This document shows, in pieces, positions 54,503 to 60,887 of a DNA stretch of 64,000 nucleotides. Numbering within the stretch: the stretch's first letter is position 1; every line of letters begins with the position of its first letter. The position numbers and the translations under genes were made by a program. The notes under the pieces were generated by a model. That model worked only from the letters and a program-made list of their open reading frames with translations. It was not told where the DNA came from and ran no database searches. Source of the DNA: JAEYZS01 sp964469265 (lineage in GTDB: Bacteria > Bdellovibrionota > Bdellovibrionia > Bdellovibrionales > JAEYZS01); the NCBI GenBank assembly GCA_964469265.1, contig CAYXYF010000011.1:1-64000 (forward strand), read 5' to 3'.

Positions 54503-55336
54503 TTATGATAACAACTTCAATGCTTGTGCTGGTGCTGCGTTGGCTTGTTGAAGAACCGATGTCGATGCATTCAACAAGATGTTGTTAGTTGCTAATTCCG
54601 CAGTTGATTTTGCAATATCTGTATCTCTAATTCGCGAATTAGCTGCACTCAAGTTTTCTTCTGATGTCGCTAAGTTGTTTACTGTTGAGTACATTCTGTT
54701 TTGTACTGCACCGATTTCCGCTCTGTAACCATTTAACTGAGTTTGAGCTTTATCGAGTACTTCCATTGCTTCTTGAGCACCCTCTTTTGACGAGTAATCT
54801 ACTCCCGCAATTCCTAAGTTGCTTGCTGTAGCATTTAACTTTGAAGGATCAAAGCTTAGTCTGTCAGCGAAGTCATCGTTACCTGTTCCAACTTGGAAAT
54901 CAAAGGCTTCAGATTCACCGTTTAATAGGTGCTTTGAACCAAACTTTGCACTCTGTGCAATTCTTTCTACTTCTTGTGTTAATTGTTGAACTTCTTTGTT
55001 AATCATTCCTCTCTCGACATCACCGATTGTATCGGAAGAAGCCTGAATACCTAATTCTCGGAGACGAGTAATGATATTTGAAGTTTCATTTAAGCCACCT
55101 TCTGCAACTTGCAATAACGAAATACCGTCATTTGCGTTTCGAGTTGCTTGACGCATACTTCTGATTTGAGATTTCATCCCTTCAGAGATTGATAATCCCG
55201 CAGCATCGTCTGCAGCCTGATTGATTCGGCTACCACTTGATAGCTGTGCAAATGATTTAGAGATAACTCTTTGAGTATCGCCTAAATTCTTTTGCGCGTT
55301 AATTGATGGTAAGTTTGTACTAATTCTTAAGCCCAT
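54503..55336 (-). CDS. fliC: Flagellin 1
   Basis: A 277-residue flagellin with the conserved ends: GLRISTNLPSINAQKNL and QAADDAAGLSISEGMKSQIRSM at the N-terminus; NLSAANSRIRDTDIAKSTAEL and ILLNASTSVLQQANAAP at the C-terminus. The central variable domain is almost absent, giving a short flagellin. Such small flagellins are usual in Bdellovibrio, which has several copies. It has a long leader with strong hairpins. It is about 52-55% like the second flagellin by eye at the ends, not calculated. Confidence 0.95.
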   Translation of the reverse strand: MGLRISTNLPSINAQKNLGDTQRVISKSFAQLSSGSRINQAADDAAGLSISEGMKSQIRSMRQATRNANDGISLLQVAEGGLNETSNIITRLRELGIQASSDTIGDVERGMINKEVQQLTQEVERIAQSAKFGSKHLLNGESEAFDFQVGTGNDDFADRLSFDPSKLNATASNLGIAGVDYSSKEGAQEAMEVLDKAQTQLNGYRAEIGAVQNRMYSTVNNLATSEENLSAANSRIRDTDIAKSTAELATNNILLNASTSVLQQANAAPAQALKLLS

Positions 55337-55374
55337 ATTGGACCTCCATTAATTTTTAGAGATTCATTCTCTTT

Positions 55375-55413
55375 CACATCACGCGGGTCTTAACCCATTG
55401 CCCGCGTGATGTG
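55375..55413 (-). promoter_or_regulatory. Perfect 13-bp leader hairpin of flagellin 1
   Basis: CACATCACGCGGG (55375-55387) pairs exactly with CCCGCGTGATGTG (55401-55413) around a 13-base loop, ending 38 bases before the ATG. It is inside the predicted leader, between the promoter at 55546 and the ribosome-binding site. A 6-bp GGCAAT/ATTGCC hairpin follows at 55416-55431. It may protect the mRNA or control translation. Confidence 0.6.
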
Positions 55414-55436
55414 ATGGCAATATCCATTGCCGTTGT

Positions 55437-55451
55437 TGAACACGTTGGAGT
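55437..55451. repeat. 15-base segment shared in opposite orientation with flagellin 2 leader
   Basis: TGAACACGTTGGAGT here is identical to the minus strand of 58034-58048. In the flagellin 1 mRNA it reads ACTCCAACGTGTTCA, complementary to the start of the flagellin 2 mRNA. See findings. Confidence 0.75.
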
Positions 55452-55545
55452 CAGAAGGAAAAATGGAGGGCCTTCATTGACATAAGTAGCAATCACTCTA
55501 CTTAGATCAGCCAAACATCTTTGTACTGCCTGACTCACGAGTAAC

Positions 55546-55571
55546 CTTTCGGCGAGGTCTGGCTAGGCTTA
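55546..55571 (-). promoter_or_regulatory. FliA-like promoter of flagellin 1
   Basis: On the minus strand TAAG, 14 bases, GCCGAAAG resembles the sigma-28 consensus TAAA-N15-GCCGATAA. The predicted start near 55539 gives a leader of about 200 bases to the ATG. Spacer and -10 are each one or two changes off. Confidence 0.45.
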
Positions 55572-55582
55572 AGTGCGATCCA

Positions 55583-55617
55583 GTCAAACTGGACCATGGT
55601 CCAATCAAAACTAGACC
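55583..55617. promoter_or_regulatory. Palindrome and repeated ACTAGACC motifs
   Basis: TCAAACTGGACC, the exact palindrome TGGACCATGGTCCA (55590-55603), and TCAAAACTAGACC (55605-55617) lie side by side between the divergent flagellin 1 and the small plus-strand gene. The last string also occurs at 20764. A regulator site is likely. Confidence 0.4.
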
Positions 55618-55808
55618 TAGGTGTGGAAAATTAATCTAAAGTCTGGTGATTTTAATAGAAGGAAGTCCAGTGAGCTTAAAGTCTATACAGACCTACATAC
55701 CCTAAACCTTGATATGCAAATTTTTCTAACGAATATTCACTGGGGTTTGTGGAATATTGAAACTTCCATGGGGCTCATATATATAGAGACCAAGTTTGGG
55801 AGAAAAGA

Positions 55809-56141
55809 ATGAATAAAGTAATGGCACTAGGCTTAATATTAATCGCGCAAATTGCAGTGGCTAATCCATCCCGCATAAAAACGCCTGAGAGATGTGAAGA
55901 AGAAATCATGGCCCACTACAATACTGAAGATTACCTGCTTTACTACAAGCGTCTCTCAATAATCGGCAAAGGACGCTTTTCCATTCATTTCAATTATAAG
56001 GTAAGATATTTAAAAAGAGCTAAAGATGACACCATAACTGGATGTGTAGCAAATATATACTGTGCAGATTACCACCAAGAAATCATCACGGAGAACGAAC
56101 AGTGTTGGGACAGCCCTGGAGAACTGAATGAAGGTTTATGA
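55809..56141 (+). CDS. Small secreted hypothetical protein
   Basis: A 110-residue protein with a signal peptide (MALGLILIAQIAVANP). The mature domain has three cysteines (GCVANIYC and QCWDS near the end) and one near the start (RCEEEI), and so is likely disulfide-bonded. The ATG follows GGGAGAAAAG, a good ribosome-binding site. It overlaps the next gene by 14 bases. No family recognised. Confidence 0.6.
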   Translation: MNKVMALGLILIAQIAVANPSRIKTPERCEEEIMAHYNTEDYLLYYKRLSIIGKGRFSIHFNYKVRYLKRAKDDTITGCVANIYCADYHQEIITENEQCWDSPGELNEGL

Positions 56142-56490
56142 ATACAACGCATGCGGAACCTGTAAGAAAGCATTAAACTATCTCGACAAAAAGAAAGTCA
56201 TCTACGAAAAAATTCCGATAGTAGAACACCCACCGTCTCTTGAAGAATTAAAACAAATGCTAAAATACATCAAAGCAGACGGCGGAACTTTCAAAAACCT
56301 CTTCAACACGTCAGGCTTAATGTACCGAGAACTGAAAATCTCCGATAAAATCAAAAACGGAATGACAGAAGAAGAAGCCTTAAAACTCCTCGCCAAAAAC
56401 GGCAAACTCATCAAACGTCCTTTCGTTCTCACCAAAAACAAAGGCACAGTGGGCTTCCGAGAAGACGTTTGGAAAAAACTAATCTCTTAA
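56128..56490 (+). CDS. ArsC/Spx-family protein (YffB-like)
   Basis: A 120-residue thioredoxin-fold protein. The active-site Cys lies in ACGTCKKALNYL (CxxC), and the family RP motif in KRPFVLTK is present. This group includes arsenate reductase ArsC and the stress regulator Spx, and YffB-like members of unknown role. The CxxC suits a redox reaction, and no arsenic resistance genes are nearby. It overlaps the secreted-protein gene by 14 bases and ends 5 bases before the large stem-loop. Confidence 0.82.
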   Translation: MKVYEYNACGTCKKALNYLDKKKVIYEKIPIVEHPPSLEELKQMLKYIKADGGTFKNLFNTSGLMYRELKISDKIKNGMTEEEALKLLAKNGKLIKRPFVLTKNKGTVGFREDVWKKLIS

Positions 56491-56494
56491 GAGC

Positions 56495-56619
56495 GGTTTT
56501 AATTTAAAATTCACTTGCTCGGACACGCCTTCCAGGCTTCTCCTTTCGGGCGCGAGTACGCACCCTCACCCCATCCATGGGGCCGGAAAGTCCGATCAAG
56601 TAAATTTTAAATTAAAACC
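56495..56619 (+). ncRNA. Structured element, copy 1, inside a 30-bp stem
   Basis: The arms 56495-56524 and 56590-56619 pair over 30 bases with only two mismatches, enclosing 65 bases that fold further. These contain a GCC-loop-GGC hairpin, GGGCGCG/CGCACCC with AGTA loop (56548-56565), and CCCCA/TGGGG with TCCA loop (56570-56583 area). A second, inverted copy lies at 56805-56881. It follows the ArsC-like stop directly and may act as its terminator, or be a mobile or RNA element. Strand is assigned from copy 1 only. Confidence 0.6.
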
Positions 56620-56804
56620 TATCCTTCGAAAACATTTCCAAAAGAAAAATCGGAAAACATTGTTCACTTTTTCAGAAGAACGAATCCGATTAAACGAGTC
56701 GATCTAATTTCTCGATAAGTTCGGACGAAAATGAAAAGAGTAATCAAGTAAGAGTTATTTGACTTAGATCAATTTCGTTACGAATTCCCTTTTTTTCAAC
56801 GAGA
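56620..56804. other. AT-rich spacer between the two structured copies
   Basis: About 185 bases without an open reading frame of note or recognised promoter. It contains ATCGGA and TCCGAT half-sites and a run of T before copy 2. I see nothing else in it. Confidence 0.5.
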
Positions 56805-56881
56805 TGGGGTTTTTCGGCCCCATGGATGGGGTGAGGACATGTACTCATGTCCGAAAGAAGAAGCCTGGAGGGCGTACCCCA
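56805..56881 (-). ncRNA. Structured element, copy 2, inverted
   Basis: Read on the minus strand it matches copy 1 over about 63 bases with roughly 10 differences. The outer stem is GGGGT/ACCCC (in place of CGGAC/GTCCG). Hairpin GGACATG/CATGTCC (56835-56852) has the same AGTA loop, and CCCCA/TGGGG (56818-56831) has the same TCCA loop. Most stem changes are paired so that base pairing is kept, which is evidence of a conserved fold. Confidence 0.6.
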
Positions 56882-56935
56882 GCAAGAGAAATTGCAAAGC
56901 TCAAAAACCCAACGAGAACTCTCAAACGAAGAAAG

Positions 56936-56966
56936 GCCATGGGAAGCCGGCGAGACTCCCCATGGC
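56936..56966. repeat. Inverted repeat GCCATGGG/CCCATGGC
   Basis: Two exact 8-base arms around 15 bases that include GCCGGC. It lies between structured copy 2 and the flagellin 2 stop and may be part of the 3' end structure of that transcript. Confidence 0.45.
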
Positions 56967-56981
56967 GGGCTTAAGACAAGC

Positions 56982-56998
56982 CTGGCCTTTTGGGCCAG
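56982..56998 (-). terminator. Hairpin after flagellin 2
   Basis: CTGGCC (56982-56987), 5-base loop, GGCCAG (56993-56998). On the minus strand it stands 28 bases past the flagellin stop and is followed by GCTTGTCTT, a weak T tract. Likely terminator. Confidence 0.5.
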
Positions 56999-57025
56999 AC
57001 TTTCAACACACTTTGATTACTTATT

Positions 57026-57853
57026 TTAGGCTAGGAGTCGTAGAGCTTGAGCACCCTGTTGGTTTGCTTGAGCTAAGACTCCGATGGAAGCGTTTTGTAA
57101 TACGCTTGCTGATGCAAGTTCTGCAGATTCGTATGCAACGTCGGCATCACGAATTCTAGAGTTTGCTGCATTTAGGTTTTCGTACTGAATGTCTAAGTTT
57201 GAAGTTGTAGTATTCAAACGACTTTGTACGGCACCAAAATCTGCTCGCATTGCTCCGAGCTTAACGAGAGCTTCGTCAACCGTTTCTAGAGTATCACGAG
57301 CTGAACCTTTATCACTTACTGAAATCCCATCGTATCCCAAACCGCCGCCTGTAGCATCGGCGTTAAGATTGTACTTGATGATGTTTTCTTCACCACCAAA
57401 GGGTCCTACGTGGAATTCCATTCTTGATTCTGTACCGTCAAGTAATGGTTTGTTACCGAACCGAGTTGTCTTCGCAATTCTGTCGGCTTCTTGTACTAAT
57501 TGTTGTGCTTCTAAGTCTAAGAATCCTCTTTCAACTTCAGAGACGTTGTCGGATGCTGCCTGAACACCCAACTCTCTTAGACGTATCATGATATTACTGA
57601 TCTCGTTTAATCCACCCTCAGATACTTGGATGAGTGATCCAGCATTGAAAGCGTTATTACGAGCCATTGCAATACCGCGAGTTTGTGAGCGCAAGTTCTC
57701 TGATATAGAGAGACCAGCGGCATCATCTGACGCATTCACGATTCTTGAACCCGAAGACAAAGCTGCTAAGGCATGCGATGCACGCGCTTGCTGCTTCCCT
57801 AATTGTCTTTGAGCATTGATTGAGGCTAAGTTTGTATTAATTCTTAAGCCCAT
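57026..57853 (-). CDS. fliC: Flagellin 2
   Basis: A 275-residue flagellin with GLRINTNLASINAQRQLGKQQ and NASDDAAGLSISENLRSQTRG at the N-terminus and NLNAANSRIRDADVAYESAEL and VLQNASIGVLAQANQQGAQ at the C-terminus. The middle is short, as in flagellin 1, but contains a different sequence with extra Gly. The ATG follows GGAGG. It has the best FliA promoter match in the window and a long structured leader. Several flagellins per filament are normal in Bdellovibrio. Confidence 0.95.
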   Translation of the reverse strand: MGLRINTNLASINAQRQLGKQQARASHALAALSSGSRIVNASDDAAGLSISENLRSQTRGIAMARNNAFNAGSLIQVSEGGLNEISNIMIRLRELGVQAASDNVSEVERGFLDLEAQQLVQEADRIAKTTRFGNKPLLDGTESRMEFHVGPFGGEENIIKYNLNADATGGGLGYDGISVSDKGSARDTLETVDEALVKLGAMRADFGAVQSRLNTTTSNLDIQYENLNAANSRIRDADVAYESAELASASVLQNASIGVLAQANQQGAQALRLLA

Positions 57854-57963
57854 GACGTACCTCCAACGTTCTGTTTGCCTAGATGTTAGTCCATTGGAGA
57901 TATCTTGCTGCGATCACTCACATCTGCCAACGTACCGAACAAAAGGCGTTGTTACTTCTTTTT

Positions 57964-58041
57964 GTTGGAGCTTCTCTTAAGATCGGTGTCAGGGGGTGAT
58001 TGTCCCCTTTCACCAGTTAGAGAAGATTTTTTTACTCCAAC
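57964..58041 (-). promoter_or_regulatory. Large leader hairpin of flagellin 2
   Basis: GTTGGAG (57964-57970) pairs with CTCCAAC (58035-58041), CTTCTCT with AGAGAAG, GGTG with CACC, and GGGG with CCCC, giving a roughly 22-bp interrupted hairpin of 78 bases. It begins about 7 bases from the predicted transcript start, so it is at the very 5' end of the flagellin mRNA, 110 bases before the ATG. Confidence 0.6.
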
Positions 58042-58048
58042 GTGTTCA
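58034..58048. repeat. 15-base segment shared in opposite orientation with flagellin 1 leader
   Basis: The plus strand is ACTCCAACGTGTTCA, the reverse complement of 55437-55451. It lies at the predicted 5' end of the flagellin 2 transcript and overlaps the outer stem of its leader hairpin. Confidence 0.75.
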
Positions 58049-58054
58049 GGAAAC

Positions 58055-58081
58055 TTATCGACTAAGGTCCAGAAAACTTTA
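58055..58081 (-). promoter_or_regulatory. FliA (sigma-28) promoter of flagellin 2
   Basis: On the minus strand TAAA, exactly 15 bases, GTCGATAA differs at one base from TAAA-N15-GCCGATAA. The predicted start is near 58048, giving a leader of about 195 bases. This is the best match in the window. Confidence 0.75.
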
Positions 58082-58275
58082 GACGTTGGTCGAGGCTTGC
58101 TGCAGAAATGCTGCTGCACTGGCTTCTTATTGTCTCACTTAGGACACCTATTTGCTTCAGCTTGATCCAAAAAGCGTTGAAATTCGTTTCAACACGATAT
58201 GTTTTCTCATCAAAAGACAGACATAAAAAAAATTTCAAAAATATCGAAAAATTTTTAGACAAAAATGAAATGTTT

Positions 58276-58302
58276 TAAGATTTCAACCTGAAACGCCGAA
58301 AA
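58276..58302 (+). promoter_or_regulatory. FliA-like promoter for the 58338 gene pair
   Basis: TAAG, exactly 15 bases, GCCGAAAA. The start would be near 58309, with 29 bases of leader and AAGGA in front of the ATG at 58338. It points away from flagellin 2. Confidence 0.45.
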
Positions 58303-58337
58303 ATATTATGTTGCGGCAGTGATATAAAGGATAGTTT

Positions 58338-58550
58338 ATGTCTCACTATGAGAAACCAACATTGCAAGAAGTTCTGTCTTTATTAGATCCCTCCATAACT
58401 ATATATACAGAGGTTATTCAAAACCAACAGCGCGAGCTGGACCTTAATCCTACTAAGTTTTGGATTGATAACCCTCTTATAACTACTTATGATTATATAA
58501 GGATGTTTGATCACAACCTATCCAAGGGGGTGTCACCTTCAACGAGATGA
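58338..58550 (+). CDS. Small hypothetical protein (70 aa)
   Basis: A short soluble protein with no known motif (PTLQEVLSLLDPSITIYTEVI at the N-terminus). It has an AAGGATAG ribosome-binding site and a FliA-like promoter, and its stop overlaps the HNH gene start by 4 bases, so it is likely real and coupled to it. Function unknown. Confidence 0.5.
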   Translation: MSHYEKPTLQEVLSLLDPSITIYTEVIQNQQRELDLNPTKFWIDNPLITTYDYIRMFDHNLSKGVSPSTR

Positions 58551-59068
58551 ACGTCAAAGCCTTGATGCTGAACTCAAGCTATGAACCTCTTAAACTCGTC
58601 AATTGGCAAAAAGCACTAATACTCTGGTTTCAAGATAAAGTCGAAGTACTTTCTCATCACCAATCTTATGCCCGCACCATTAAAGACAAATTCCCACTTC
58701 CAAGTGTTATTCGATTAAAAAGATATGTGCGTTCTGTTGAATCCACCAGAATCAGATTCTGCAGAGAAAATATCTATATTCGAGACGATTACACCTGTCA
58801 GTACTGCTGTTCACAATATCCTACAAAAGATCTTACCTTAGATCACGTGTTCCCAGTTTCTCAAGGTGGCCTTAAAATTTGGACAAATATTGTAACAGCC
58901 TGTAGGACTTGCAATCAGCGAAAAGGAAATCGAACTCCTGAACAAGCGCACATGCCTCTATTAAAAAAACCAGAAGAGCCGAGGTGGCTTCCCGCCTTAC
59001 GTTTCGAAGTGAACCGAAAACATGCCTCGCCAGACTGGTTTGCGTACCTTAATTACGAATCCTCATAG
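58547..59068 (+). CDS. HNH endonuclease
   Basis: The 173-residue protein has a zinc-ribbon HNH domain: CQYCCSQYPTKDLTLDHVFPVSQGG with the DH and Asn of W-TN, and CRTCNQRKGN. It should cleave DNA with a metal ion; the layout is like the McrA-type HNH proteins that are widespread in bacteria, often of unknown role. There is no methylase or restriction partner next to it. It is coupled to the 70-residue gene. Confidence 0.83.
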   Translation: MNVKALMLNSSYEPLKLVNWQKALILWFQDKVEVLSHHQSYARTIKDKFPLPSVIRLKRYVRSVESTRIRFCRENIYIRDDYTCQYCCSQYPTKDLTLDHVFPVSQGGLKIWTNIVTACRTCNQRKGNRTPEQAHMPLLKKPEEPRWLPALRFEVNRKHASPDWFAYLNYESS

Positions 59069-59131
59069 ACCAAGGTCGTTAAATTTCTATCTTACTAATT
59101 TAACACAAGTTATTTACCGAAAAGCACTTGT

Positions 59132-59839
59132 ATGACCGATAGCCAAACGCAAACGTTTTTTCAAAAAGTAGGCACCCGCAAAGAACGCGAACGAGCGTTC
59201 CTGCTACTCTGCCAATCAAAAGTAAAATTTGAATGTCAGCTTGCTGGAAATCGTACTGCAAAGATTGTAGCAGAGAGTATTCGAGATTCACACATGATCA
59301 TAGTCACACAAGATAAACTACCTGTGGGCAAGGATTCAATTGTTACCTTTCAAGTGGGCCAAGAAAAATACTTTATGAAAACAAATTTTAAAGAGCATGA
59401 TTTTGCCAGCCACTATGTGATGAGTCTTGAGCCCGCACTATTCAAACTTCAAAGGCGCAATACATTTCGTGTACAAATACCCGCTGACTACGCGGCAAAA
59501 GTTAGAATCGACACCATTGACGGAAACCCTGTTCCCAAAAAGCTTCCTATGTTTGATCTCAGCGGCGGAGGATTTTCATTAGAGATACCTTGTCACATTG
59601 AATACAAACTTAAGAAAAATCAGGTGATCGCAGGTCATATTGAGATTGGCGGAAGAGTTGAAAAATACTTTGAGGCCATCATCCGTCACGCCATTAAAGT
59701 AGGTTCACAAGGAAGCGGTTTAACAAAAGTCGGAGCTGAGTTCGTAAACCTTCTTCCTGCGGATCAAAATGAATTTATCAATATTGTAATGAACATTCAC
59801 CGAGACATGTTCTCAAAGTTTAAGATCGGTTCGCGCTAA
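59132..59839 (+). CDS. PilZ-domain protein (YcgR-like), c-di-GMP receptor
   Basis: A 235-residue protein with an N-terminal YcgR-type beta domain (LLCQSKVKFECQLAGNR, KYFMKTNFKEHDFASH) and a PilZ domain. Both c-di-GMP-binding motifs are present: RRNTFRV (RxxxR) and DLSGGGFSL (D/NxSxxG). YcgR slows flagella by binding the motor when c-di-GMP is high. Its place beside flagellar genes fits. It overlaps the MeaB gene by 4 bases, tail to tail. Confidence 0.85.
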   Translation: MTDSQTQTFFQKVGTRKERERAFLLLCQSKVKFECQLAGNRTAKIVAESIRDSHMIIVTQDKLPVGKDSIVTFQVGQEKYFMKTNFKEHDFASHYVMSLEPALFKLQRRNTFRVQIPADYAAKVRIDTIDGNPVPKKLPMFDLSGGGFSLEIPCHIEYKLKKNQVIAGHIEIGGRVEKYFEAIIRHAIKVGSQGSGLTKVGAEFVNLLPADQNEFINIVMNIHRDMFSKFKIGSR

Positions 59840-60711
59840 AATAATTTCTGAAGGTCCTTAGGCGTTTCAATTTTTGATACCCTCTTGGAAATATTCCTTT
59901 CAAATTCGAGACGAAGTAAAGACCTTGCCTCAGCCTGTAAGCGGTTTGGATAAAATCTTCGACTTTTAAGTTCGTCATTTCGTACATTGACCAAAAGATA
60001 GTTACAAAGCTCTTCTACACCAGTTCCCTTTGTGGCCACCGTAGAGAATATTTCAATTTCATCCTTATCCTGAAAAACCATCTCCTGTTTGAGTTCTTGC
60101 TTAAGACTATCCGCACCTGGTCTATCCGATTTATTAACAATAAAAAGATTTGCAATTTCCATAAGGCCAGCTTTCATCATCTGAATGCCATCGCCACTTT
60201 CAGGAACCAAAACAACTCCCGTTAAGTCTGCTACGTTCATAATTTCAAGTTCGGTCTGTCCTACTCCCACCGTTTCAATTAAAACCACATCAAATTTAAA
60301 AAGATCAAATGCTCGTAACATCAAATAAGACGATGCACTTAACCCCCCTAAGCTTCCTCTTGAACCAATTGATCTCACAAATACATTTTCGTTCATAAGG
60401 GCTTCATGATAACGAATTCGATCTCCTAAAAGTGCGCCACTTGAAAAGGGACTGCTAGGATCCACTGCAAGCACACCAACTTTTAAATCATTGTTGCTAA
60501 AATATTGCATCATTGAAGAAATCAAAGTGGATTTTCCAGCTCCTGGTGGTCCCGTGATACCAATTCTGAGTGCCATGGATGTGGGCTCAAGAAGCTCTTT
60601 GTATTTTAAAGCTTGCGGGCCCAGGTGATCTATCTGTGTTAAAAGTTTAGCGAATAACCGAAAATCAGACTTATCCTTCGTTTTTAAGAGAGCCCCAAAT
60701 TTGTCAGCCAC
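59836..60711 (-). CDS. MeaB/ArgK-type GTPase
   Basis: A 291-residue G3E-family GTPase with P-loop GPPGAGKST, VAVDPSSPFSSGALLGDRIR, the FDVVLIETVGVGQTELEI switch and the NKSD base-recognition motif. MeaB guards and repairs adenosylcobalamin-dependent methylmalonyl-CoA mutase. No mutase gene lies in the window, so the partner is elsewhere or the role differs. The C-terminal dimer arm is present. Confidence 0.88.
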   Translation of the reverse strand: MADKFGALLKTKDKSDFRLFAKLLTQIDHLGPQALKYKELLEPTSMALRIGITGPPGAGKSTLISSMMQYFSNNDLKVGVLAVDPSSPFSSGALLGDRIRYHEALMNENVFVRSIGSRGSLGGLSASSYLMLRAFDLFKFDVVLIETVGVGQTELEIMNVADLTGVVLVPESGDGIQMMKAGLMEIANLFIVNKSDRPGADSLKQELKQEMVFQDKDEIEIFSTVATKGTGVEELCNYLLVNVRNDELKSRRFYPNRLQAEARSLLRLEFERNISKRVSKIETPKDLQKLF

Positions 60712-60776
60712 TCACACCTGCTTTTTTATTTGTAAACCATTGAACTTAATTGATTTTTTCGGACATCCATAGGGGT

Positions 60777-60793
60777 TGTCAAACGTTTGGACA
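60777..60793. promoter_or_regulatory. Near-palindrome TGTC-AAACGTTTG-GACA
   Basis: CAAACGTTTG (60780-60789) is a perfect 10-base dyad, flanked by TGT and ACA to give an imperfect longer palindrome. It lies in the 176-base gap between the divergent meaB-like gene and the 60888 gene. An operator is possible. Confidence 0.3.
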
Positions 60794-60887
60794 CTAAGGC
60801 ATTTTCCAGATTTAGAATTATTAAGTAATTTCAGGTATTTAAGAATGCCAAGGTTTTTGCTCTATATACAGAGTAGAGGAATTAATT

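Noticed and set aside
55621..55812. 63-residue open frame before the small secreted-protein gene
   Set aside because: It starts with GTG without a ribosome-binding site, has no recognisable content and covers the likely promoter region of the next gene. The 4-base overlap with the next ATG is suggestive but not enough.
56495..56619. Integron attC site or known c-di-GMP riboswitch (merRNA-like)
   Set aside because: The attC core strings (GTTRRRY / RYYYAAC) are not at the ends, and the conserved GEMM sequence blocks are not present.
56520..56881. Invertible DNA switch bounded by the two structured copies
   Set aside because: The copies are inverted, but the 200-base segment between them holds no promoter facing a gene, and no site-specific recombinase gene is in the window. 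The differences between copies would also hinder recombination.
59090..59131. FliA promoter for the PilZ gene (TAAT-N16-ACCGAAAA)
   Set aside because: Weak match in both boxes and a start at the ATG. The AT-rich sequence would give such a match by chance.
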